In this document: piece by piece, positions 47,401 through 57,900 of the stretch | Layout of the letters: each line of letters opens with the position of its first letter | Numbering within the stretch: position 1 is the stretch's first letter | Assembly: GCA_045837725.1 (NCBI GenBank) | Contig: JBEWZL010000101.1 | Location: 372,001-436,000 of the forward strand | Reading direction: 5' to 3' | DNA length: 64,000 bases | DNA from: Vermamoeba vermiformis | Taxonomy: Eukaryota; Tubulinea; Echinamoebida | Program-made: the position numbers and the translations under genes | The notes under the pieces: generated by a model | The model's database searches: none | Told to the model about the DNA's origin: nothing | Seen by the model: the letters and a program-made list of their open reading frames with translations, nothing else

Positions 47401-47664
47401 TGCTCGCTATAGTCGTGTTTGCATGCACCACACGTGGTTTCTTCTGCCTATAACGCGTTTTGTAAGTGAAAGTTTTTTTGTTTCAATAAATTTCAATTTC
47501 GAAAATATCTTTACTTTATTATTATTATAATTGCCAATATTGTTTAAGTATATAATTATTTGATTGATAAAATTATTACTTACGTTATGAATGTTAGGTG
47601 CGAAGGATAGACACTCGCAACGCTTGCACGCGTTAGGCGGCTTAAACGCCATCCCATTATCCAT
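44448..47664 (-). CDS. RecQ-family DNA helicase with N-terminal Cys cluster and C-terminal chromodomain
   Basis: Fifteen exons join in frame to 749 residues: 47664-47584, 47447-47391, 47329-47177, 47124-47038, 46978-46758, 46697-46579, 46521-46428, 46337-46163, 46113-45887, 45759-45594, 45537-45408, 45350-45079, 45020-44775, 44731-44650, 44587-44448. Residues 1-46 carry CKRCEC and CGACKHDYSEH, a probable zinc site. The helicase follows: LPTGNGKS (motif I), VVEPLIALISDQ (Ia), IIFDEAY (motif II, DEAY instead of DEAH), MIATTAFGMGIDKPNVRYVV, QQIGRAGRDG (VI). A RecQ zinc-binding segment (CQNMCDVC) and winged-helix-like region come next. At 660-703 a chromodomain spans an intron (EWEIERFVERN, then FLHVKWKGDPRHTW). 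The tail is acidic. Confidence 0.88.
45774..45873. repeat. Cluster of TGTCAAA half-sites in a RecQ-gene intron
   Basis: Several GTGTCAAA/ATGTCAAA units occur in a run of about 100 bp: ATGTCAAAAGTGTCAAAAA near 45774, then GTGTCAAAGTGTCAAAAAG near 45847, then TGTCACAC. They are half-sites of the TGACACGTGTCA palindrome. Confidence 0.75.
46382..46404. repeat. TGTCAAA half-site array
   Basis: AGTGTCAAAGTGTCAAAATG and a following TCATT lie in another intron of the RecQ gene and repeat the same half-site in direct orientation. Confidence 0.75.
46542..46553. repeat. Palindrome TGACACGTGTCA (copy 5)
   Basis: Exact copy in an intron of the RecQ-chromodomain gene, between helicase motifs II and III. 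Confidence 0.9.
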
Positions 47665-47735
47665 TCCGATTATATGGCCTTCCAAATCTTGCGTTGTTTA
47701 TAATGAGAAAACAATTGCATCGCGATTCGCTAAGC

Positions 47736-47778
47736 ACCTGTCAAATCTTTGTGATTAGAATTGAAACATTTGACAGGT
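47736..47778. promoter_or_regulatory. 11-bp inverted repeat upstream of the RecQ gene
   Basis: ACCTGTCAAAT at 47736-47746 and ATTTGACAGGT at 47768-47778 form a perfect inverted repeat with a 21-bp gap, in the 179-bp spacer immediately upstream of the RecQ start. It contains the same TGTCAAA half-site that recurs in introns. A dimeric regulator site is the likely meaning, by inference. Confidence 0.5.
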
Positions 47779-47843
47779 CAACGTGGTTGGATCCCGCTTA
47801 CTTTGTTTACGCTAAATTAGCCGATAAATATATTAATTATTAC

Positions 47844-49422
47844 TTATTTATATTCGTCATCAAGAATACAAAAAGGTGGCTTATAATACAAACGCTTGAA
47901 ATTTAGATCTAACCAGTCGTCGAATGTCATACCTTGAATGCCATATTGTTGGCTTAGTTTCAATCTTCCTGTCATTGATATATCCTTTTGAACGTATTTG
48001 TACCAGTTTTTGCAAACCAAGCTGAGTTGGAAAAATTCCGCGGATGTGGATCCAACTTGAGCGAACTTCAAAATTATTTGACCGAGCTCTTTGATCGAAA
48101 ATACTGAATGATGTTCTTGAATAGAATCTTTGAACTCCATCGAGTATATCGATGCACCATTATACTTCATAGGATATAATTGCAAGTGACAAAAAGTTTC
48201 TGCGTCAGATCTGGCCTTTGGTTCATGAAGGGTGAATGTCCCTGTGATATAATAGCTACGTTTTGACTCTATATTTGATATTTTGATTAACATAAAGTAT
48301 CCTGTGTCAAACAGGTGGAGCCAGTACGTCTTCGTAAAACTGTGTGAAAAATATTGTGTCAGATCTTGATTTTTTTTGCTAATTATGGCAATAAATTTAC
48401 CGTGGTTTATAGTAGTAATAATATTGAAAGTCGTCATCATCGTATTCTTTCTTGTCAGTATAAGCAAATGATGTATTGCAAAATTTTTGACCGTTGATGA
48501 TCATAATATCTCTTTTTTTGTTCAATATCGTCCTTCTAATGTCACTAAATCCACTAAATTTTGACGCGGCGCACGTGACACTTAATCGCCATTCAATGAC
48601 TGCGTCACGTGTCAAAGTGTCAAAATTGTGTCGGACGAATTCAAGGCTCCAGATTATTTTTCCTGGCTTTTGTATTCTTCGTCTATTTAAATTAGTCCAT
48701 ATTCCTTGCTGCAATATTTGCAGATCGACGATCATATCACTCGTCAAAAAATCAAGTTTCATCATGAAAGTTCCGTTCATATTAACCAACTCTTCGACGA
48801 GTTTGAAGTTGTTAATGCATGATTTTGGCGGTTCTATTCGTTTCTTATTAATATTGGTCCTTATAATATCGTCATCTTGTGTTCTAAGTTCATAATAATA
48901 TTCCAATTCCAAACTTTCGTACGGATCCACAGGCATCGTTGTACTACAATAGGTCATTTATAAATTATTAGTGTTATATATAAACATACCCTTTATATTC
49001 GACAAAGTTACTTTCGCCTTGTTTGCGTAGTTTCATTGTTATCGTTGGCAACATGTCAGATCGGATCTTCAAAGTGAACGGATCTTGCACCGAAAACGGA
49101 TCAAATTCCGATAAATTAAACATTTCTATCGTGCAAGCTTTAATATCACCGGATAGCACGTGATAATCTCCTTGTTGATCTACTAGAAAGACATTTCCAA
49201 ATCTGAAAGCTGTTGCCAATAAGTATAAGAATAAGAATTAATTAATTATAATAATTTTTACTTGCGTTTTATAACGGTATTTGAGCTTGAATGAATGAAC
49301 TGCACTGAACGCCAGAGATAATAACCAGTCGATAATAGCCGCACTAATACAACGCTTCCTTCATTAAATTTAATGTTAAATATTTGGCCGATATTTACTT
49401 TGGCGATCGTTGACCAGGACAT
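47844..49422 (-). CDS. Protein with C-terminal F-box-like motif, otherwise unknown
   Basis: Four exons (49422-49262, 49203-48991, 48943-48401, 48339-47844) give about 470 residues. The start (MSWSTIAKVNIGQIF) and the next 300 residues look like beta-sandwich modules (repeating strands such as GTFMMKLDFLTSDMIVDLQI), but I recognise no family. Near residue 400 lies an F-box-like stretch (ELGQIILKFAQVGSTS, then FFQLSLVCKNWYKYV), unusual because F-boxes normally lie N-terminal. The final 35 residues are Tyr/Leu-rich. Its start is divergent from the Asn-rich gene at 49874. A link to ubiquitin ligases is inferred only from the F-box. Confidence 0.65.
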
Positions 49423-49873
49423 GGCTGAAAAGAGAGCTGTCGATCTAAAAAAAATATAATTTAATTATTATTTTAATTCGTATCGTGTTATTAGTATCAA
49501 ATTACCATCAATGGTAGCAATTAATTCAATATATTCAATAGAAAATTACCTTGCGTGTTGTGGTTTCTAGTCCCAAGTAATTTTTTTGGCGGGACCGGCA
49601 AGTCAGTGGCGGCCCGGTCAGCTAATTGCAAAACCGATAGAATGTGATACACTAGCTGTGCGATACTTGGAAAACCATCTGGAGTGGCTGATCTAGCGTC
49701 GTTCCTAATTTCTACTGAATTCAACAGAAATATCGCTGAAATTTGAATTGTTTGGACCGCCAAAAAAAATCGTGGCTCCGAAGCAGTCCAATACTAATCT
49801 ACGAGCTAAGTACCACATAGTTATATTTTTATGGCTTAGTTTGGGTAAACAGAAGATCGGATCGGTTAGAAAG
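49423..49873. other. Divergent promoter region
   Basis: About 450 bp between the F-box-like gene (minus) and the Asn-rich gene (plus). The plus-strand frame is open back to about 49748 but has no better ATG. A short antisense frame (49521-49763) has no support. Confidence 0.45.
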
Positions 49874-51249
49874 ATGGATGTTTATACTCCGCACGAGTTA
49901 CATTGCAGCGGAAGGAAGAGAAAAGTAAAACTGTTAACGAACCCAGCTGAAAATGAGGAATTACATATGAATAAGAAGTATCTATCGGAGAAGATCGCCG
50001 AGGAATTGAATGTGCTTCGCATCAGCCAACCAGCATGGGAGCTGCCAGGAAATAAACATAGAAATGATAGTAATAATAGGTAATTAATAGGAAAATATTA
50101 TTTAATATTTATAATTAGAAAATTCAATCAAAACACTGCGATCGGGAAATTGGATTTGTGTCAAATTGCAATTCACGAAATATTTCAAGCTTATATAATT
50201 TTGGATAATATATTAACAATTATTATAAGATTTTCTCGGGATTCTAGGGTGCAAGCTACCGAATCTGCAGCAGTTCTTCCTTGCTCGAACAGCAATTTTG
50301 ACGGAGAGATGACAATTGACGATGAAAATTCAGACGCATTATCTTCAAGGTATGCATATTATTTTTTTAAATATATAAGGCGTTAGTTTGAATTCTAACC
50401 GTTTCTTTAAAGTTCTGAAAACGTCGAGGACATTGAAGATCTGCACAAGTAAGGCGTTCTTAATTAAAATTTCTCGTAAATTTCCATTCTAATAGTATTC
50501 TTAGGTCGCTCATAGTTAACGAAACAATTAAAAAGCTGATAGAAAAACCAAGAGCGGATCCGTTTTTAGAAAAGTTAATGACGAAGAAAGCAGTCGAAGA
50601 GTACGTCCTAATTAATACTAAATAAGGAAATAATCATTAATAATTTATTACTTTTTAGCTATGACGCGTCAAAAGCGATTATTTTGTACAGAAATCCTAA
50701 AGTGATTGTCGAAGAAGGAATTGGTCTCCGAAAACCGACCGATGAAAATGTAAATATTGATGAAGAGGTAAGTGTCTATATATATTAACATAAGGAACAT
50801 TTTAAAATTGATTTTGGAATGTTTCTTAGCGGAATTTTATCCGTTAAAATATCTTGCGCGCGCCATACTTTTTCTTTATTTTTCATTAAACCGCTGCAAA
50901 TATTCCGCTCAAATTACAATGCATTTTATTAAGACCGAGTAGGTATACTAATATATGCATATTATAGGACTTGGAAATGATGACGGAGGACGTGCCAGTG
51001 GTTCAAACTATCGACTACGATGATGGTGGATCTGACACTGTCGGCGATGTTAGTGCAGCACCTGTTGTGGCACAAGGATACGGATATAATAATTATGGAT
51101 ACCCTTATCCGCCACACCAGCACTTCAATAATAATAACAACGCGATGTTTTATAATGTGAATAATAACAACAATAATTTTGTGAATAATGACGATAATAA
51201 TAATATTGATAGCGATACAGCAATGGATGAAGATATTAACGTCTTGTAA
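49874..51249 (+). CDS. Uncharacterised protein with Asn/Tyr-rich low-complexity tail
   Basis: Six exons (49874-50079, 50248-50349, 50413-50448, 50505-50600, 50659-50767, 50968-51249) join in frame to 276 residues. The N-terminal 65 residues are basic (HCSGRKRKVKLL, AEELNVLRISQPAWEL). The middle is a helical segment (SLIVNETIKKLIEKPRADPF, then LEKLMTKKAVED). The last 90 residues are acidic and then rich in Gly/Tyr/Asn (YGYNNYGYPYPPHQHFN followed by Asn runs), a prion-like composition. No catalytic motif is visible. A nuclear or RNA-granule protein is plausible but unproven. Confidence 0.7.
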
Positions 51250-51787
51250 TTAATTTTAAATAATAGTAATATTTTCTTCATCGAAACTTGGATCTTATTT
51301 CAACCGAGATCTCTTTCTGCTAATTGGCTTAGGCTTAAACGAGCTTATATTAAAATATTTCCTTGCACTAGGGTAAAAAACATGCGTTATTGATCCTTGA
51401 AAACTTGTTAATTATTGAGCCAGTTCTAGCAGTACGTGCCACTAGCGCTTAATGTAAAATGCGTACTGGCGGTTCTTACGCTCTAAGAAGCAATGGAGTG
51501 CATATTGTAAGTACTCCGTTTAATTATATTTGTAGTAATAATATTGCTTATGGTTGGATGAGTCTTCGGTATCCGGACAACATTTTCCTCTGCAATGTGA
51601 CTCGTGGAGTGGATGTGCAAATTGAATAACGAAATGAGCGATGAAAGTTCGTTATTATTAGTGTTGATATGTGATTCATTGAGTACAAGACGCTGTGAAT
51701 TGGCATGTGAAGAAGCTTCGGAGCATAGAATTTAAACTATCGCAAAAATCGTTATAATTCGCCATTCTACATTAATTTCGACAACAA
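51250..51787. other. Intergenic spacer
   Basis: About 540 bp between two plus-strand genes. It should contain the promoter of the secreted-protein gene. No frame, RNA or repeat is seen. Confidence 0.5.
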
Positions 51788-53348
51788 ATGAAGACCTTAT
51801 TTGTTATATTAGTGCTTAGTGTGGCGGTAGCCCTCGCTGCCAACTGGAGAGACTTCAAATCCACCGGACCGAAGAACTTTCCGCCTCAATTTACTGCTAC
51901 GTTCAACGAGACTGGTATTCTTTAGTATCTTAATATATTTATTATCTTAATTTGACCAAAACTATTTTTTTGCCCAGATCTTGCCTCCCCATCCGGACCT
52001 CGTGGTGTAAAGACGTTGTACTACGATTCTGTCAACAAACGGGCTCGCGAGACTCTTCCTGGAAAAATATATTCCCTTAAGGAAGTATCAGTTGAATACA
52101 AAGCTCCTGGAGCTGAGCCTGGAAGCGTACGCGAACCGGATCTTCCAGTAGAAAATCTCTAATCTTTTAAATTAGCTTGCCTCTAACGGCTACACGATGT
52201 TGGTTAAGCGAGACGCAGCCTCTGCACCTAACGGTTGTTACTATCAATCTGTCGGCGAGTCATCTACTCCCTTCCATCAGATCTTCTGGTGGTCCGTTCA
52301 GCCGGATAATTGGAAAGAGGAGTATCTGTTCAATTTCGAATATCCTCAGATGACTTATACTGGCATTGAATACGTTTCCGAGCTTGGCATCTTCGCTGAC
52401 GTAAGTTTTAAAACAAAATCTTTTTTTTTCTTTCAAGAAAAGGCTCCTAATCTACCATTCGCTAAAAATAGCGCTGGGACTCTGTCAAGCGCTGCAATTT
52501 GCAACAAAGTGGTTTCGGAGAAATGCCGTGCACCACTGTCTTCCAAACTCGTGATGGTCTCCGTTACACCGTTAAAGAAATCATGGCTCACGGTGCCAAG
52601 ATCCATAGCTATGATTTCGATCGGTACGTACCCGCAAACTAAGCAATACTATATTAATTAACACGGTTGTTAGTTACCTTGTGCGTGTGTTCCTCAGCTT
52701 CAAACCATCGGTGTCTGACAGTGACTTTGCATGGCCCCAGAACTGGCAGCTCTTGTGTGGCTATGCTGATAGTGGTAAGAATCGATAGCACCCCGCACCT
52801 AAGGCAATATTTTACCTAGTAATAACTAATCGCGGACTATGATAATGTGTCATGATGCCATGAAGTCGTCGTGTCACGTGTCAATTTTTTCGTTTTGTGC
52901 TAATCTTTGACATTAGTGTTGCAAAATGGATCATTATTGTTATTAATGATACTTTGCCATAGGTTTTAAATTCCCTACGTACACAAACATCTATGCCGAA
53001 ACTTCGAACAGCAACTTCACGTTCAGTTTGACTGCTCCGCCAGTGCAAGGATTGGACGGTGGCAAAGTGGAGGTTACTTTTGTTCCAACTGTTGCTTGGG
53101 CTTACAAATGCACGAACTGTGTCAAGATGAGCGCGACTACTTTGACCTTCGATATGACCAATTGGAACGTGCCTCAAACCGTGTTCCTCGATTACGTTTC
53201 AACTGGCTGCGAAATGCTCACCATTAAAGCTCGTGGTGGTGGATATGACTGGCAAAGCACGTACAATAACGTTCTTTACCTTTGGTCTTGCCATTTGGAT
53301 CCCATTAGTGGCCTTTGCAAGGAGCGCGATGTTTGCAACAACAGTTAA
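51788..53348 (+). CDS. Secreted protein with NWN-PQTV-type extracellular module
   Basis: Six exons (51788-51914, 51978-52126, 52176-52400, 52472-52623, 52698-52774, 52963-53348) join in frame to 371 residues. The signal peptide is MKTLFVILVLSVAVALA. The C-terminal third contains LTFDMTNWNVPQTVFLDY, a strand motif common in adhesin-like and cell-surface proteins of bacteria and protists. It also has paired cysteines (CTNCVK, CEMLT, CHLD, CKERDVC), consistent with disulfides outside the cell. There is no membrane segment, so it is probably secreted or matrix-bound. The intron before the last exon carries a near-palindrome (TGTCACGTGTCA at 52872). Function unknown. Confidence 0.75.
52872..52883. 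repeat. Near-copy TGTCACGTGTCA
   Basis: One mismatch from the palindrome, in an intron of the secreted-protein gene, with TGTCATGATG nearby. Confidence 0.7.
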
Positions 53349-53511
53349 TTGCGGATATTTTCTAATGTTTCCGGTGCTGCAATAAATCATAGAATAGTTC
53401 CTATAAACTAATAGTGCGCAGATTTTATTGACAAGTGACATTTGAAAAACGTTCTGCCAATGAAAAAGTACCACAACGGTTACTTTATCGTCGCACGTTG
53501 CAACCAACGCT

Positions 53512-54645
53512 CTAAGCAGGGATCACCTGAAGCAATCCCATGGATTGCATGCCTCTTACGGCGTCTTCGTAACGGGTGGCACTGTAGCCGGTCACGGTCT
53601 TGACGTCCGGTGAAGGCGTAGCAAAGGTGCCGTTGCGCATCAAGTCATGCCATTCGACGACGCCTTCAGCCTTCACAATGTGATTAGTAAGGATCGCTAA
53701 TATAGTACAATAGAGAGCTTACCATGTACTGGGGCGAGCTTCTCTTAAGAATGTTGATGAACTCTTGACGATCAACTTTCTTGTCGATGATTTGACGACC
53801 AAGAACTTTGGACAAAACCTGCAAAAGTCATTAGAATTGCTCATGAAATGATGTCCAAGCCGCACGTACTTTGCCCTTTTCGGCAGCTGCTACTGGCTCA
53901 GGACCAGTTAAGTAGTAAGACTTGTTCTTGAACTTGTCGTGGTTGAGAAGCGCAGCCGCGGCACATCTTCCAACATCATCGGACCACAACGGACAGAAAG
54001 TTCCATTTGGCTCGATATAGGGAGCAAAGCTCTGGTTGATGATCTCTTCTTTCATCGATAAAATCAAGTCCTAAAAAGGAAAAAGTAAGCAAATGTCTAA
54101 CAAACTTGACACGTGTCAAACTTACGAGCATAGGACCGAGTCTAAGGAAGCAGTATGGGATACCGCTTTGCTCAATCTTCTTCTCACCAATTCTGAACTC
54201 TTTTCCGAGAATGGTGGTATCGGTATCAGCGCCGTAAGAAGATCCAAAGACGAGGAACTTGACTGATCCGATCTGCTTGACCTCGTCAACGAAGTCACTG
54301 ACCCATTTCATACGATCACCTTGCTTCATCGTCTTGTCGGGTCTTGGAGCAGTAACCCAGACGCGCTCAACATTCTGGGAATTTTACGTGAGTTTCATGA
54401 TTTTGAAACGGATCTTCGAAACTTACCTTCAATGCGGCACGCATGGATGTCTTATCCTTAAAGTCCATTCGAATAAGCTCGATGTTGGATTCTTTGCCAA
54501 ACAGACGCTTCAATTTCGCTTCATCATGAGAGGCAGCTCGGAGAACGTAATCTTTCGGAGGAGATCGGAGCAAATGACGCACGACGGCAGAACCAGTGTT
54601 GCCAGTAGCACCAGTGATAAGAATGACAGGCTTGTTATTGTTCAT
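53512..54645 (-). CDS. NmrA-like NAD(P)-binding protein
   Basis: Five exons (54645-54427, 54374-54126, 54070-53870, 53818-53723, 53670-53512) give 307 residues. It opens with a dinucleotide fold (VILITGATGNTGSAVVRHLL), the form seen in NmrA and quinone oxidoreductase 2. ERVWVTAPRPD, FGSSYGAD and CFLRLGPML are typical downstream segments. The terminal exon (EGVVEWHDLM, GYSATRYEDAV) matches the C-terminal helix region. It is not closely similar to the other NmrA-like gene at 31465. A redox-sensing or reductase role is inferred from the family. Confidence 0.9.
54107..54118. repeat. Palindrome TGACACGTGTCA (copy 6)
   Basis: Exact copy within TTGACACGTGTCAA in an intron of the NmrA-like gene, ending next to the 5' splice site. 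Confidence 0.9.
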
Positions 54646-54962
54646 TGTGGTATCGAATTAGTTGTTTTGATGATTGATGAGATTACTAGATTTTTAGATC
54701 CATTTTATATTTTTTGTCTGAAATCAGGCTGAGATTACCGAGTTAATACTACGCAAAAATTTAGCGGCAAATTATAGTGATATAGCAACGCACCTAATCA
54801 AGTAATATTTCAGGATCGAACATCGATAGCTGTTAAATAAGTAATTAGAAATTCCGGTTGATCTACGCGTTACAATCGATCAGTTGAAATAAATATGATT
54901 TTCATTGGTTATATTTAAATAATACATTTTCATTAGTCTGTACAAAAATGAGTTTTCTTGCC
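54646..54962. other. Intergenic spacer, minus-strand gene pair
   Basis: About 315 AT-rich bases between the NmrA-like start and the stop of the MACPF receptor kinase. Nothing further is seen. Confidence 0.5.
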
Positions 54963-57900
54963 TTAAGATGAAGATGCGCCTGTTGTTGACGGACTTGATC
55001 CCGACGAGCTCGATCCACTATCAGAGGATGACCTGTCTTCTTCTTCTGGAAGCTCATGAATAGTACTATTATTAATATTCATAGAGGCCATGGCAAGGTT
55101 ATCTTTTGACGGCATTCCTTTGTATTTGGTTCCTTCTTGCGATCCAGGCTGCGAAGCATTTTTCAAATTCGTACTTGTATCGATTGCTGAATAAGGACCT
55201 TCGGCGCTTGAACTACTAGGTGGTGCGTCTCCGTAAGTAGATTGCGGAGGTTGTTCTTCCATGTTCACGGCGGATGTGCCGCGCAGATCTTCTCCCATTT
55301 CTTCGTTCAAAATCTCGACGAGTTCTTCGAAGGTCGGTCTATCCTTAGGGTCCTGCAAATATGGTTTAATGCACTTGCCTAATAAGGAAATCGAGTTTTC
55401 GTGAAGACTTACGGGAGCCCAACATTTGAGCATTAAACTCTTCAAAAATTCGTCCTCGCAAGTTGAGATGTCTGGATGCATGTTGATCTCACGAATTTTC
55501 AATGCCAATTCTAGCAAGTCCCAGCCTTCATAGGGCTCGCGGGCGTATATCATTTCCCTATTGACACGAGTCAGTACATGTATCTCGAGCGGAGATTTTA
55601 TGTCATAAAGTACGTACCACGCAGTAACACCAAAACTCCACACGTCAGATTTGTTACTGTATTCTCTCGTCATTAAGGACTCAGGTGACTATATAATACG
55701 TTAGTATATGTATTTGATATTATTGTTGAAGAGACGTACCATCCATTTGACAGGACCGATCGTGTTGAGAGTTTTACCAGTATTATCGATACCGACGATA
55801 CGCGCCATACCAAAATCCTATAAAATTATCGCAAGTAAGTAACTGAGTATCAAATAGATAAATTTGTACTTACAGAAATCTTTGGGACACCTTGATCCGT
55901 CAACTAAAAATTAAATTTGTTAGAATTATTATAACATGTTTTTTAAGTATATAATTAATGTAGCTTGAGCGTAACGTACCAAGATATTTCTGGTGGCCAA
56001 ATCTCTATGAATGACGTTCTGTGAATGCAAGTGAGACATGCCGCTAGCAATACCGCGTAACAAGTTGCGAATAGTTTTGCCGTCCAAAGAGTAACTCTTC
56101 AAATAGGTCTCCAAACTGCCCTTGCTGCAGTACTCCATGACCAAATGGAACTTTTCTTCGTGCGTGTAAACACCGAAAAGTTGGACGATGTTTGGATGCG
56201 GTCGCAGCTCACTTTAAAACACATTAGATATGGAACTATAAGTATTTTTTGTAATATATACGCTTAAAAATTCATTTTCAGTGGATGTGGTCTTAAAAGG
56301 AAAGAAATAAGTTAACAATAATTCTCAGAAAAAGCTCTTGTATTAACACTACTTAAATACTTACGCCATGACTTGAGCTTCTTTAATCATTTCAGCGCTA
56401 GTCTTGCTAGACTCATTCTGCGTTACTTTGACGGCCACCTCCGTAACTCGATTCAATTTGCCTCTCCAGACCACACCAAACGAGCCCTGACCGAGCTTAG
56501 TGAGCAATAAGACGTCGTTGGGCGATAACTCCCAGCGATTGGATTTGTTGCTGCCATTGGCAACAACGTTTTCAACACCTGGAATCGGAACGGAGACTAA
56601 AATTCCAAATTAGGAAATGGCTGCAATATTCGAGAAGAGGGTCATATATGGATCTTACCATAATTGGTATCTTCGAGCGGAAGTTCATCGTCTTTCTTTT
56701 GATTTTTCTTTTTCTTCTTTTTCGGTTTGACGACCACGAAGAAAACGATCAAAAATATTCCGACGCCAACGACCACAGCAATAGGAACAACTATGGCAGC
56801 AATTATTCCGCCGGTTAGACCCTGAGGTGTCGCAGTCTCATTCTTTCGCGAGAAAAGAATTCCATCCAATGGCTGAACGCTCCAAAGTGCTTCAATGGCG
56901 ACGGAAAAATTCGCGGAATAACTCTCGGGGGTGCCCAAGCACACTTTTTTCAGGCACGTGACGTTAATGAGCTCATCAAATGATGGGTCGTAGTTGGGAA
57001 AACCGAAGAATGCACCAGTGTCAAATTGCGTATCTGTGTTAGGCACAGCCGTCTTCAACAACACGTCGTAAAAGGACTTACTTCCGGAGTCAGTCCAGAA
57101 CTGCAAAATGATCACGTGATTAGTTTCATGAATGAATATGATAGTGCCCGGCAGTCTCGTCAAATTGATATGCCTGAGCTTATAATTAAATAAATAGGAT
57201 GAGTACGTACGGTAGTGCTGCCACAGGTCTCAACGCATCTAGCGTGCGCACAGGTCACGGAGTCTAACGAAGGAGCAAGATGTGTGAGTTGATTTAAATG
57301 GCCAATTGGTACGTAGGCTGTGGGACATTGTGGGGCCCTATTAAATACGAAATTTAGTTTCGAATATCGGGCTATTAAAAGTTTTGGATCTCATTAAATT
57401 GGCTGAAATTAATTGAGAGTATGAAATATAAATGAAAATTACCAAAATCCTCCATCGAGCCTAGCGTTACTGTTCGCGTCGATCCAGATCTGGGCATAAG
57501 ACAAGGGGGACGCCAACAAGGGTTTGTGACTAGGATATCTCGGCAATGCAGAGTCTGCTTCAATCTCCTTTACGACTGTATTGAAACATCGGTGAGTGCT
57601 GTAAGAAAGTATACAAAAGTATATCGTAGCTTACATTCTAAGTTCAAATTGAAGCTTGCGGTGATGTTACACGCGTCACCGGTACGTTTGTAACCATCAA
57701 ATTCGTCGTACCTCCAGCACGTTATATTTGTATCGACTGGACTACCATACGACGCCCATAAAGAGGTGAAGCTCGCTAACAAAAAGATTAGGATCCAGAT
57801 CTTGACAAATTGATTTGATTAATTTTTACCTGGTTGAACTGGTGCAGTTTGAAGAGTGTTGTCAAAGCCAAGGGAGCTATTCATATACGTTTGTAACGCG

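Noticed and set aside
53199-53507. Minus-strand 102-codon frame opposite the secreted protein
   Set aside because: Antisense to a well-supported exon; a shadow.
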